This document shows positions 29,132 to 39,153 of a DNA stretch of 64,000 nucleotides, in pieces (within the stretch, counting starts at the first letter, position 1; each line of letters begins with the position of its first letter). Made by a program: the position numbers and the translations under genes. The notes below the pieces were generated by a model that was not told the origin of the DNA, did no database searches, and worked only from the letters and a program-made list of their open reading frames with translations. Origin of the DNA: Bradyrhizobium quebecense (GTDB lineage Bacteria; Pseudomonadota; Alphaproteobacteria; Rhizobiales; Xanthobacteraceae). Location of the stretch: positions 8,439,501 to 8,503,500 of the forward strand of contig NZ_CP088022.1 in the NCBI RefSeq assembly GCF_013373795.3. Direction: 5' to 3'.

Positions 29132-30955
29132 AGGCGCCTCAGGACGCCCATCACCATCGGTGTTGGTGTGTTCGATTGCGCTTGTTTCAGGCGGAGCCAA
29201 GTTTCATTCCATGACCTGAACTCTTGGGTTGCTCTTCGTCAAGGCCGGAGCGCTCGGATGCTGCGCCAGATCTGCCATTGCCGAACTTGTCACCCTCCCG
29301 TCCGCTGTGGTCGCGTGACGCATCCTTCAAACATTGCGAGGTGCCGCCGCTATTCTTGATCAAAGGTTGAACCGCATGCGGCAACCGCCGCGCCGATGCC
29401 CCCTCAATATGTTCTGTCCGGCTCATCTGGTGAAGCATGGGCACACTGACGATTGCCCAGCTCGCCCTGGGTTGAGGGGGCAGGCCCGCGGCTAAAACGT
29501 CGGCTCTGCTCAGACTGGGCCGTATGAAAGCGATGTCCTGCCGAATGAAGCTTCGCCGCGCGATCCAGGCGAGATAGAGCACACCGATCGGTTTGGCGGC
29601 GCCAGGATCGAACGTCGCGGTGTTGCCATCGATCTTCTGCGTGCCAGTGACAACGACAGCAACCTTATTCTTTCTCCCAATCCAGCGAACTGGCGCCCTT
29701 AGCCCGTGACTGGTCCTCTCCTTTCGACGGCCTCGAAGAGGTGATCGATGAGCTTTACGGGGTACTACCCGAGGCAGAAGGTAGCCGCCTAGTATCAGTG
29801 CCCCGTGCCGGACGGGGAAGGTCGGGCAGGTCCTGCGCGAAGGGGTTGTGCCCGCAAATGTTGGCCGCGACGGCGGTGCAACTTTGCATGCGCGGAGGCG
29901 CGAGGCTCGCTTGATGCAGACGACACTTTGCATACAGATCTCCAGAAAGGAGAGGACGTGGCATCTGAACAGCAAGCGTCGGACCAATTGCCGGCCACGC
30001 GAAACCATCCGTCTAATCAATGGCTTGAAAGACGGACGACGCGTTCGCGCGCCTTAGGCACATTGAAGCGATCGCGACATCGGGAGGAAACGCGACAATG
30101 GCGCAGCACGAATCAATCGAGATCAGTCAGCCCAATTGCAGCTCTCTGCGCTGGAGCGAGCTGCTCGCGCTGCTGCTCACGCATTATACGCTTGAACGGC
30201 CTCCATCGCATCCAGCATCCGCGAGGAACACCACCCGCTTGTCTTGAAGGGCGCGAAACTCATGCGCGATTGGCTCGAAGGTCCTCATTGTACCTATGCA
30301 GAGCCATCGATCTGCTCGAGTTTGGCGAAATCGATCCTGTCGATAGTTCAAAGTGATCGGGGGCACGGCGACAGCTCGCAATTCGCGCCGCAACATAGAG
30401 GGACTCGACAGATCATTCTGCCCGAATTCGGCGAGGGCGAGACGCCGTCGAACCAAGGCGCCCCGACGCACTTTGCCGGGGTTGGAAGTGCGCCGGGTCC
30501 GCCCCAACATCATCAGTACATCCGTGATGATGCTTGTGGCAATGAGACAAGCAGCGTGGCGGAATTGAGGCTCGTCGATTGCTTTGACCTCCAGTCCGAA
30601 TTGTTTTCATGCGCGCTCGCAGAAACTTGTATCAGACGTAGCGTCGGGTTGTACAATTCTCTATTGGGGTCTTCGTCGCACAAGCAGCTTCTTGTTCATG
30701 GCTCGCCAGACGTCGAACGAAACGCATGCTGGGCATCTTGAGGTGAGATGCCGAGCATGGTGAGCATAAGCGGCGAGAGGCAACTCGCCTCGCCAAGTTG
30801 CACTTCCAGATTCCCGCCGCTGGCTACCGCGTGGACATTGTGGTTAAAAAGATATACGTTCAGCCCTTCTCTCTAGGAGGAGCTCCTATTCGGCACTCCC
30901 AAAAGCCCAGATTGGCTTGCCGGCCGGCAGCTCGCTCATCGACACATTCAGACTA
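29132..30955. other. Unassigned 1.8-kb interval
   Basis: A minus frame (29187-30020) has a coding-like middle (KVAVVVTGTQKIDGNTATFD, IGVLYLAWIARRSFIRQD) but no recognisable family or start. A second minus frame (about 30184-30600) reads LEVKAIDEPQFRHAACLIAT before MMLGRTRRTSNPGK, also without a usable start codon. Both may be decayed genes. I see no convincing plus-strand gene. Confidence 0.3.
30624..30657 (-). promoter_or_regulatory. Recurrent GACGCYRCGT motif, site before decayed minus-strand frame
   Basis: The minus strand reads TTGTACAACCCGACGCTACG followed by TCTGATACAAGTT. The same TGTACAA and CAAGTT flanks occur at 41766. The coding-like frame at about 30600 begins just downstream. 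Confidence 0.4.
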
Positions 30956-31794
30956 GATGGCGTGGACACTTGTCGCATCCATAGAACGATGGCTGCGAGA
31001 GTGACGACGGCAAGCTAATTTCGGGCGGTCTTTTCGAAGCGGGTTGCGACGCGACGGAACTGCTTGAGTTTGCTGAAGCAGCATTCCACGAGGTGGCGCT
31101 GGGCATAGAGATGCTTGTCGAGCGGATGTTAGAGTGCCCGCGACGGGTTGTTGGGGATGACGGCGAGTGCCCCTTTGGCTGCGATGGCTTGGCGCAAATG
31201 ATCGGCGGCCGTATCAGCTATAACGACCTCGGCAGGCAATCCTTCGATCAGTTCGGCAGCTTGCGGCGCGTCGCCCTTCTGGCCTGCGGTCAGCGTGAAT
31301 CGCACCGGGCATCCCAGGCCTCGGACGGCCAGAGTATCTTGGTGCTCAGGCCGCCGCGCGAGCGTCCGAGCGCTTGATCTTCAGACCCCTTTTTTCGCTC
31401 CGGCGGCGTGCTGATGCGCTCGGACGACGGTGGAGTCGACGATCAGATATTCGAAGTCCGGATCGTCCGACATCGCCTCGAAAATCCGTGCCCAAACTCG
31501 CTTGATGCTCCACCGGCTAAAGCGCCGGAACACGCTGTTCCAGTCGCCGAACGCCTCCGGAAGGTCACGCCAGGGAGGGCCTGTGCGCACGATCCAAAGT
31601 ACGCCCTCCACAAACATCCGGTTGTCGCGTCCCGTTGAGCCCTTCTGGTCAAGCCGACCGATGATTAGCGGCGCCATCCGCTCCCACGCCGCATCGCTCA
31701 AAACCAACCACTGCATCACACCCAAGACTGCCTCCCAAAAGCAGCTTTGAATCTGATTTGCTCCTTAAAAGGAATCCCTAGAGTCCACACCGCC
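30956..31794 (-). pseudogene. IS5-family element (IS427-like), decayed copy 3
   Basis: Ends GATGGCGTGGACAC and GGCGGTGTGGACTC, inverted relative to copies 1 and 2. Frame 1 (31725 to 31381) is open through HQHAAGAKKGV. The second frame has a stop after SRAL, a deleted Tyr-Asp in ADTAxD, and another stop after KTARN. Transposase is dead but both terminal repeats remain, so it might still be moved in trans by copies 1 or 2. Confidence 0.9.
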
Positions 31795-32406
31795 TAGGGT
31801 TGCACGTTCAAAAACAAGACGCGATGAAAACATCGTGCGGCACCTTTCCGCGCGATGAAGTCTTAGCGGTTCCGACGCTTGTCATCGAATTCCATCACCG
31901 CTCAGGAAGAGTATCCCTTGCAGATATCGGGAATGAACTCTTCCGCGCGGAAGCCCGGAGTGGCGCTGAACTGACGCTTGGGGCCGGCTTTCCGGATCGA
32001 CATCACCGGATCGGGTGACTTCGCTTGACCCGCCGCAAACACCACCAGCATTTGCATGCTGAAGCCGCGGCAGCGGAGCCGCATTCGCACCGGCATCTCC
32101 ACGCGCCGCTTCGCCACAAGCATTCGCACTATCCAGATTTGCATTATCGACATCAACACTGTTGCGACTACGCTCTCCGCAGACAACGGCTGCTTCGCGA
32201 CGGCTCGGGTCCGAATCGGACGAAGGCGATACATCGCATCACCTTCGCAGATAGCGGCTGAACCGAAAACGCTGCGTGTTGCCGCTGGGGGTAACATGAT
32301 CGTGCCGCTTGGAATCGACCAGGTCGAACTCGGGTCCGAGCGCGGAGGGCGGCAGCGCAATGGGACGCAGAAAATTAGGTCCACGCCTTCCGGGATCGCA
32401 GACCTC
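31795..32406. other. Unassigned DNA with opposed His-rich and Met-rich frames
   Basis: The plus frame 32025-32261 is histidine-rich (HHQHLHAEAAAAEPHSHRHL, then HAPLRHKHSHYPDLHYRHQH). The overlapping minus frame 31902-32234 is Met/Val-rich (VRMLVAKRRVEMPVRMRL). One is probably a shadow of the other. Neither has a good ribosome site and I cannot choose. Confidence 0.3.
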
Positions 32407-32426
32407 GTCAGCTTCTCGAAAGTTTG
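32407..32426 (+). promoter_or_regulatory. tts-box-like site, cut off by IS1380
   Basis: GTCAGCTTCTCGAAAGTTTG differs from the consensus only in the last bases. The IS1380 element begins about 24 bp downstream, so any effector gene it drove has been separated or lost. Confidence 0.65.
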
Positions 32427-32449
32427 CCCGATTAGGCTGTTTAGCCGGT

Positions 32450-34080
32450 CCTATTCGTGAGAGTGCGTTTTTAGTCCGATTGATGTGGCCGCACATCTGC
32501 TCTGACGAGGCGCGCGGGATTGTCTTCGGCTTTTCACCGCCTGACGACCGGTACTTTGCAACGCGCTTGAGGTGTAGGTTGGGCGAACGGGGGCGGACGC
32601 CTCGCCGGTCAAGGACCGAGCGGCAGCAGCGCGCCTGGCAAGCCGCGGATCAGGTCGGCTTCGGGACATGCCGCGGCAAACGCAAGGCGAATGCGGCTCG
32701 TGGTCTCGACGACACGGGCAGCGAGTTTCAAGAGACGAAGACGCAGCGTCGCGAACTCGGCTGTGGCCAATTCCCGGGCTTTGGGAATCGCGTCGCGCAC
32801 GGTCAGCATCAGCCAATAAGCGGCGGTGTCGAGAACGAGGCGGACTTGATTGGCGAGCGCCGAACGGCAGCTGGTGCGATCGGAGGCGAGCTGCGTCTTA
32901 TGCAGCTTGTTCAGATTCTCGGCTTGGCCGCGCGCGCAATACAGGCTGTCGTAGATCCACTCGGCCGAGCCGACATCGAGGCTGGTGACGACGAAACGGA
33001 TGTCGAGGCCGAGCATCGTCGCCTCAATACGGGCGACGGTACGTCGTTCGCGATCCCAGGACTTTGCCTTGTGGCGCGTCTCGGTATAGCCACGCAGAAC
33101 CGGCAGGTTCTCGATGGCGCGTCGCGTGCGGATGTCGTCGGCGGCCTCGTCGACTTTTCTGGCGAGCGGCTTGGTGCCGGACAGACCGAAGATGTAGTCG
33201 ATGCCGTTGGTCTCGCACCACGCCATTGCCTCCGGTGCCTCCGGCCGGGCATAGTGCCCGTCGCTACGGAACGTAATTCGCGTGTTGTGCCACCGCGTCC
33301 GGATATGCCGTATCAGGCGGCGCAGATGGGCACGCACCTCGACGCCGCCCGGCGTCTTGCCGGGCCGCAGCACGACCGCCACGGGCCGGCTCTTCTCCGT
33401 GTCGTAGACGTGGATCGGCAGGAAGCAGCGTTCGTCATAATGAGCGTTGAACAGCGAGAGCTGCTGATGGCCGTGGACGACATCGCAGGTATCATCGATG
33501 TCGAGCGTGACGGATGCCGGCTCGCGCGGGTAGCTATCCATCCATGCGTCGACCAAAGTGTAGGTCAGTCGGATCACGTCGCGCAGGCGCGGAGCATTCT
33601 CCAGCCGCGACAGCGTCGGTTGGGAACACAGATCGCGACCCGTGTCCGGCAGCCGTCCGCAGGCCAGCTTGAATGCGGGATCGGACCGCAGATGATCGAG
33701 GTCGTCGGCGTCCTCGTAGCCGCAGCAGATCGCGAACATGCGCGCGCGGAACATATCGACAAGGCTGTGCACGACCCGCGTCGGATCGCGCCGATCCGGG
33801 AACACGCGGGCCAAATTGTCGGCCAAGCCGAGACGCCGCTCGGCCATCGCCAGAAGCATCACGCCCCCGTTCGAGGTCAGCCGACCGCCATCGAAGGCAG
33901 CTGTGACTTTCTTGGCGTGAACGGCTGGAAACGAGAAGGGCAGAATCGTATCATCGGTCATGGCGGGCGTGGTGTTCGCGGCTGAAGGTGATGGGGTTGG
34001 CTTTGCAACCGAATCCTACGCCGCATCAGCGCTTTACACCACGCTCGCCAGCCTCTCAGGCGCCCTCTGACGAATAAGAC
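32450..34080 (-). mobile_element. IS1380-family element, copy 1
   Basis: The left end CCTATTCGTGAGAGTGC pairs imperfectly with the inverse at about 34080 (CTTATTCGTCAGAGGGC). One large transposase gene is carried on the minus strand. A second, near-identical copy starts at about 62930 in the same orientation. Confidence 0.85.
32609..33961 (-). CDS. IS1380-family transposase
   Basis: The 450-aa protein starts MTDDTILPFSFPAVHAKKVT. It contains SVTLDIDDTCDVVHGHQQLS and ITFRSDGHYARPEA (catalytic Asp residues), then IDYIFGLSGTKPL and the C-terminal ARGQAENLNKLHKTQLASDR, where the Glu lies. It looks intact. The long antisense frame 32309-33985 is a shadow. Confidence 0.94.
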   Translation of the reverse strand: MTDDTILPFSFPAVHAKKVTAAFDGGRLTSNGGVMLLAMAERRLGLADNLARVFPDRRDPTRVVHSLVDMFRARMFAICCGYEDADDLDHLRSDPAFKLACGRLPDTGRDLCSQPTLSRLENAPRLRDVIRLTYTLVDAWMDSYPREPASVTLDIDDTCDVVHGHQQLSLFNAHYDERCFLPIHVYDTEKSRPVAVVLRPGKTPGGVEVRAHLRRLIRHIRTRWHNTRITFRSDGHYARPEAPEAMAWCETNGIDYIFGLSGTKPLARKVDEAADDIRTRRAIENLPVLRGYTETRHKAKSWDRERRTVARIEATMLGLDIRFVVTSLDVGSAEWIYDSLYCARGQAENLNKLHKTQLASDRTSCRSALANQVRLVLDTAAYWLMLTVRDAIPKARELATAEFATLRLRLLKLAARVVETTSRIRLAFAAACPEADLIRGLPGALLPLGP

Positions 34081-34315
34081 GGGCTTTAGAGGCCTTGACC
34101 GCGAGGGCCGGCCGTCAAGCAGTCGACGCGAGTGATCCTTCCAGCGAAGCCATCACCGAACGCGTACAGAACGTCCGCGACATTTCATCAGAGGCTGGTG
34201 CGGCGGGAATGTGTCCATTACGGCCGCGAGCGAGACGGTAAGCGCAAGCTAGGCCGTCAGCCAGCGTGGCTCATTGGCATAAGCGCAGCTCACCTTGCCG
34301 CCCGCACACGGATCT

Positions 34316-35122
34316 TCACTTCGAGGTCACAGACCAGTTGTTGAAATTGAAGTTCTTTCCCCCCGGGGACGAGGTAATCTCGACGCCGTATTGGACGCTA
34401 CCGACGTTTATGTCGCCAAAGTACCCCTTCGATTTGATCCACTGCAGGATACTCTTGATGTCCACTGTCCCGCTGTTGGTCTTCGAAGTGCGCAGCAATG
34501 AGATGACCTTGTGACCGTCGGGGCCTTCACCTTCAAACACGTTCCAAGTCGCTCCGCCTACATTGACATTGCTGTAGACCGGAATCGCCGCACCGGAAGG
34601 GGCATAATGATATGAAATGGGCTTAACGTTGCCGCTCCCGTCCGAGTTTCCGGTGTAGTTTGTCCAGAGCATTACCTCATGCTGGTTTGAGCTGTCCCAG
34701 ATATCGTAGGCGACATCCCAGGCGCCGCCAGTAGGAACCTCCTGATTGAAGCTCGAGCTCAGAGTGTTGATTGAACTGAGCGGTTTCCCGATACTAAAAG
34801 CCTCGTGCGGATAGCTCTTGATGCCCGGCGTATTAGGCTGGTTCGACCATACGCTCCACCGGTTGACGCCACTCACCGAAATCGTCTGAGGCCCAGGGCG
34901 CGGACCCCATACGTCGTTGTTCCAAGAGTAGCCATCGCGTGAAAAGCTTCCGTATGGAGCGCTCGAACTCCAAATCGGAGCCTGCGCCGATACAAGCGCG
35001 GCAGATGATAATGACCCGGCTTCATTCGCGGCCTGCCTAAATAGATCATGATCCTCCTGTGTCCGGACGTACCCCGGTGGGGACCCTTGCGCGCCGCCAC
35101 CGCTTATCCGATTGGAATCCAT
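34316..35122 (-). CDS. gunA2: GunA2-like GH12 endoglucanase, type III secreted effector
   Basis: The 268-aa product has a GH12 fold: WNNDVWGPRPGPQTISVSGV, GGAWDVAYDIWDSSN, the nucleophile motif HEVMLW (Glu149), and YGVEITSSPGG with the acid/base Glu248. There is no Sec signal; the first 45 residues are Ser/Ala/Gln-rich as in type III secretion signals. A tts box sits 115 bp upstream. The Bradyrhizobium homologue GunA2 is a genistein-induced, TtsI-dependent secreted cellulase-like protein (established knowledge). It would cut beta-1,4-glucans or xyloglucan of the plant wall. Appears intact. Confidence 0.88.
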   Translation of the reverse strand: MDSNRISGGGAQGSPPGYVRTQEDHDLFRQAANEAGSLSSAALVSAQAPIWSSSAPYGSFSRDGYSWNNDVWGPRPGPQTISVSGVNRWSVWSNQPNTPGIKSYPHEAFSIGKPLSSINTLSSSFNQEVPTGGAWDVAYDIWDSSNQHEVMLWTNYTGNSDGSGNVKPISYHYAPSGAAIPVYSNVNVGGATWNVFEGEGPDGHKVISLLRTSKTNSGTVDIKSILQWIKSKGYFGDINVGSVQYGVEITSSPGGKNFNFNNWSVTSK

Positions 35123-35236
35123 AAAGCTCTCCTTTCGATTATAATAACAAAGTCTCCTGCAGATCCGCCCAGCGGGGACCCTAGTTCAGCATAGGCGGCA
35201 TTGGCATCTAGAGACCGGGTGCGAATGCTAGGAAGG

Positions 35237-35256
35237 TTGGCTTTCGAGAAGCTGAC
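35237..35256 (-). promoter_or_regulatory. tts box of the GunA2-like gene
   Basis: The minus strand reads GTCAGCTTCTCGAAAGCCAA, then CCTTCCTAGCATTCGC. Its match to the tts consensus and the correct spacing to the start make TtsI-dependent expression very likely. Confidence 0.88.
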
Positions 35257-35639
35257 GAGCTCAAGGAGAAAGGCGGAGCCACGCCCGGGTTTGCCGTCTT
35301 TCGGATGACAACAGCCTGCTGAGACAGTGGCAACGATCCACTGGATGACGAGCCTAGTTCGAACATACTTAGAGCGAACGTCCAACAAAGAGTGTGGTGC
35401 TCTCGTTCGACTTACCGAAGTTCGCAAATTTATGGGTAATGCCGTGACTCCTTCTAAAGGTCGGATTCGTCTGGTTCGTTCATGGGGGGACTCTTATATC
35501 TCATAGCCAGACGGTCTAACCAGCGCTGGCGCGCAGTCAGTTGTTCGTCCGTGGCGGGCGACGGCTTTCGTCTACGCTGCCTCTACCCTGAATGCGAACT
35601 GACCGAAAGTACGCGGCAAGGTGAGGCCGTCAGGCGGCC

Positions 35640-36115
35640 GCGTTCCATGGCATAAGCGCATCGATTTCGCTGCTCGGCCAGCCGTTTGGCAAGCGCACGG
35701 TCGAACGGATCTGAGCCGGCATCGCGCACAAGCGCAACAAGGCCATTGATACCCTTGCGGAAGTCGACTGGATGGCTGGCGAGGAACACCTTCACACCAG
35801 AGGGGATCATGCCGAACGGGCCGCGCGGATCACCCGCTGCAAGTACGCTTCGTCGATATCCACGCCGGCACGCACGACTACCTCGCCTTTGGCAATCTCG
35901 ATCACTGCGCCTTCCACAGACGCCACCACAACCTCGCAACTCGAGTGCCGCGAGCGATAATGCCGCTCGGCCCGAGCGTCAACGCGCCAGGTGTCCGCGA
36001 CAATCTGCGCCTTCAAATCATCTGGCCACTGTTTCCGGCCGCCGCCGGCGTACACTTCTATGCGCGGTGACAACGGTCGTCTTATGTCGTCCGAATGGTC
36101 GTCCATTGTGAGCAC
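35640..36115 (-). pseudogene. IS66-family remnant (tnpA with deletion, tnpB fused to tnpC tail)
   Basis: TnpA (36115 to 35807) reads RIEVYAGGGRKQWPDDLKAQ and then jumps to VEGAVIEIAKGEVVVRAGVD, missing the helix-turn-helix region. TnpB starts MIPSGVKVFLASHPVDFRKG (35810) and after SDPF joins WPSSEIDALMPWNAAA, the last residues of a TnpC. A deletion therefore removed most of tnpB and tnpC. This subtype differs from the IS66 at 15513. Confidence 0.8.
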
Positions 36116-36117
36116 CC

Positions 36118-36619
36118 TTGCAGAAGATGACTCTTCTAACGGCGCTCACAGGTCTACGCACAAACAATCTGATGGGCCTCGCAGCCCCGCTTACGATCAG
36201 GGCGCGCACCGCCTATGCCGATGCGCGTATCGAGCGGCTGACGCAGATCCTGAAGGTCCCTCGACCGCGCCCGGTTCGGCCGACGAACCAGAAAAGCTCG
36301 GCTCTGCGAACGGTGACGATGAACAGCAGACCTTTGTCTTCGAGGAAATCGAGACCGGCATCGGTGCGATCAAGGCCCAGGTCAACGAGGGCCGTGAGCA
36401 AGCGGATGACAAGCGTACCGCGTCGGCGCCAGGGCCTTGCGCCCTATCTGGAACGGATCGAAACGGTCATTGAGCCGGAAGAGCTGGCTGAGCATGCCGT
36501 CAAGCAGAAGGTGCTGATCGGCGAGAACGTGTCAGAGCGTCTGGATGTGGTGCCGGTGAAGTTCCGTGTGATCGCTACGTGCCTTCAAGAAGGAGGACGG
36601 CGTGATCCAGGCCCGGCCC
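36118..36619 (+). pseudogene. tnpC: IS66 tnpC N-terminal fragment, frameshifted
   Basis: Joined plus-strand frames read RTAYADARIERLTQILK, EKLGSANGDDEQQTFVFEEI, ETGIGAIKAQVNEGREQADD and LAPYLERIETVIEPEELAEH, SERLDVVPVKFRVIAT. These are typical of the TnpC N-terminal region. It lies back to back with the minus-strand tnpA remnant, so the two pieces were brought together by rearrangement, and IS256 copy A cuts it. Confidence 0.78.
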
Positions 36620-38035
36620 GAGCTATCGCTGAAAGTTGGTGACGGCGGGAATCGGGAAGGCGGCATATCGTGGGGGTGCTTGACGCCTCCACTTCTCCAC
36701 CGAAGGAGCGATATGCCGTGTCCAAAGATAACATCATCAAGTTGATTCAGCCAGGAAACGTCGACGATCAACTCACCGAAATCTTGCGCAATGGGGCGCG
36801 TGCTCTGTTGGCCCAGGCGGTCGAGGCCGAGGTCGCGGACTTTCTCGGCAAGCATGCCGATTTGAAGACTGCGGACGGCCACCAGCGCTCGTGCGCCACG
36901 GTCACCTGCCGGAACGCGAGGTGATGGATGGTATCGGTCCGGTCGGCGTCCGCCAGCCGCGTGTACGCGATCGCGAGGCGGAGGCTACCGATCCCGACCG
37001 CATCCGGTTCTCTCCGTCGATCCTGCCGCCCTACATGCGCCGCTCGAAATCGATCGAGACGCTGCTGCCGATCCTTTACCTGAAGGGTATCTCCACCGGC
37101 GACTTCTCCGAGGCTCTGGCGGCGCTGCTCGGCAAGGATGCTGCCGGGTTGTCGGCATCGGCCGTCTGAAGGACGGTTGGCTTGACGAACACACCGCGTG
37201 GCAGAGGCGCGATCTGTCGGCGAAGCGCTACGTCTACATCTGGGCCGATGGCATCCATCTCCAAGCACGCCTCGAAGACGAAAAGCAGTGCATCCTGGTG
37301 CTGATCGGCGCGACGCCGGAAGGCCGCAAGGAACTGGTCGGCTTCACCGATGGCGCCCGCGAGAGCGCGCAGGACTGGCGCGATCTGCTGCTCGACCTGA
37401 AGCGGCGCGGGCTCGGCGTGCCGCCGCGGCTCACCATCGCCGACCGCCGACGGCGCGCTCGGGTTCTGGAAGGCCGCCGGCGAGGTCTGGCCGAAAACGC
37501 GCGAGCAGCGCTGCTGGGTACACAAGACCGCCAACGTGATCGCCAAGTTGCCGAAGAGCCAGCAGCCTAAAGCCAAACGCGCGTTGCAGGAGAGCTGGAT
37601 GGCCGAAACCAAGGCCGCCGCCGAGCTGGCGTTCGACGCCTTCATCGAGAGCTATACGCCCAAATACGAGAAGGCGGCCGACTGCCTGAGCAAGGATCGG
37701 GACACGCTACTGGCGTTCTACGACTTCCCGGCCGAACACTGGAAACACCTGCGGACCACCAATCCCATTGAAAGCACCTTCGCTACCGTGCGCCACCGCA
37801 CGATCCGATCGAAGGGCTGCCTGTCCAACAGAACGGCGCTCGCGATGGTCTTCAAACTGCTTGAGGCCGCGCAGAAAAGCCGGCGTCGTCTCGATGGCCA
37901 CAACCAGTTGCCAAAACTCGTTCTCGGTGTGACATTCAACGACGGGATCGAGGTCATCGCCAAACCGACTGACCGTCAGCCCATAACCGCCGCCGCCTGA
38001 CCGGCCGCGCCGTCACCAAAATTTGGCGATAGCTC
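36620..38035 (+). pseudogene. IS256-family element, copy A, three frame lesions
   Basis: The ends GAGCTATCGC and inverse bound 1416 bp. The transposase begins at a GTG (VSKDNIIKLIQPGNVDDQLT). One base is missing before VRHGHLPEREV (near 36888), as also in copy B. Copy A alone also lacks 7 bp in AGLSASAIGRL (near 37160) and has a 7-bp duplication in LTIADGALGF (near 37445). The rest (YVYIWADGIHLQARLED, CWVHKTANVIAKLPKSQQPK, RTTNPIESTFATVRHRT) is preserved. No 8-bp duplication flanks this copy. Confidence 0.92.
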
Positions 38036-38054
38036 CCTAGGTAGTGGACTGCTC

Positions 38055-38731
38055 TCCTCGCCGGTCAAGATGACATTTCTAAACCCACCGGTTCCATTGT
38101 CCAACTTAACAATTACGCTGCCGGTCTCAGAGCTCAGGGAGGTGACCGCTCTGAATAGTTCGTCTGGGTTCGTCGTGACGCGTCCGTTGGGCAACAGAAG
38201 GCCAACACACGTCGCCAATTGTCGGAAGTGGCTCTTGCGATTCAATAGATCAGGACCGCGCTGCAGAGCGAAGTCGTCTCCCGGCTGCGCGACACATAGC
38301 ACATCCGCCAAGCGTGCAAACCTTCACTGAAGTAGCAGGGATAGATTCTCCAAGAGGATTTCTGACGAATGCGGAGTTGCTAATTCGCTTTACGAGCGCT
38401 TCGGACAGCAGAGTGCAATCATCAAGGACCGGTGCTTTGCGAGCGCCTCCAGGCACAAGCTGCGACAGGCTCGAGGCGTCGATATTGAGCGTCGCGCCGA
38501 TGAAGGATAGCAGATCGGCTGGGATAGCTACCGGGGAAACTAGAGGTCTCCCTCCTGAGCAAACCACGCTGAACGGCAAGCCGGGTTGGCGGCGAGCGAA
38601 AGTTGAGCTGCTGTCAGATCAGCGCCCGACATTTGAGCCGTACCAGCATTCATGATTAGGATCCGAGGCACCAACGTTCTTCCGGCCGGAGATGGGTCAG
38701 TTCTTCTTGCGGTCATGGACTTAAAAATCAT
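38055..38731 (-). pseudogene. Pre-ATP-grasp / ATP-grasp peptide ligase, N-terminal remnant
   Basis: Frames joined from 38731 read PRILIMNAGTAQMSGADL, AWFAQEGDL, VSPVAIPADLLSFIGATLNI, LLSEALVKRI, then LLNRKSHFRQLATCVGLLLP and TGSVIVKLDNGTGGFRNVIL. These match the pre-ATP-grasp domain and first ATP-grasp strands (NxKS.FR and VxKxDNGTGG) of PGM1-like peptide ligases. At least two frameshifts occur. IS256 copy A lies at the 3' end, and the catalytic remainder is absent. Confidence 0.68.
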
Positions 38732-39153
38732 CTAATCTGCCTCGCGGCGTCTAATGTCACCGGTGCGATCAAACAACTGGATAGAGCCACGCACGTCGCT
38801 TATTGATAGGCTCATTATTTTGCAGACGAGGTGCATCTCCGTGTGGTTCGGTCGGCGCATGCGCGTGTCCCGATGCAGTTCAGTGGGAGGTCGGAAACGT
38901 CTAACCCTCGATGACATGCTTCGCGTGGCCTTTGCGGGTATGATCATGCGGACTCAGCAGGACAACGCTATTCTCGATGGTTGTCATGGAGTGGGAACAA
39001 TGGATATTGCCTGAGAGATCTCAGGCACGCGATCACCTGCTCGGTTCTGCTCGACAGCGCTTGCGTGCATCTGGCGGTGGTGATAGGCGCACCACGATGA
39101 CGGTTTCCTGCCCGGTCTTTGGTATACGGGCTCGCCGCACATAAAGGCCGCTC
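38732..39153. other. Unassigned DNA
   Basis: Upstream of the peptide-ligase remnant and probably its promoter side; only short frames without pattern. Confidence 0.3.

Noticed and set aside
32309..33985. 558-codon plus-strand open frame
   Set aside because: Antisense to the intact IS1380 transposase; GC-rich codon bias keeps it open by chance.
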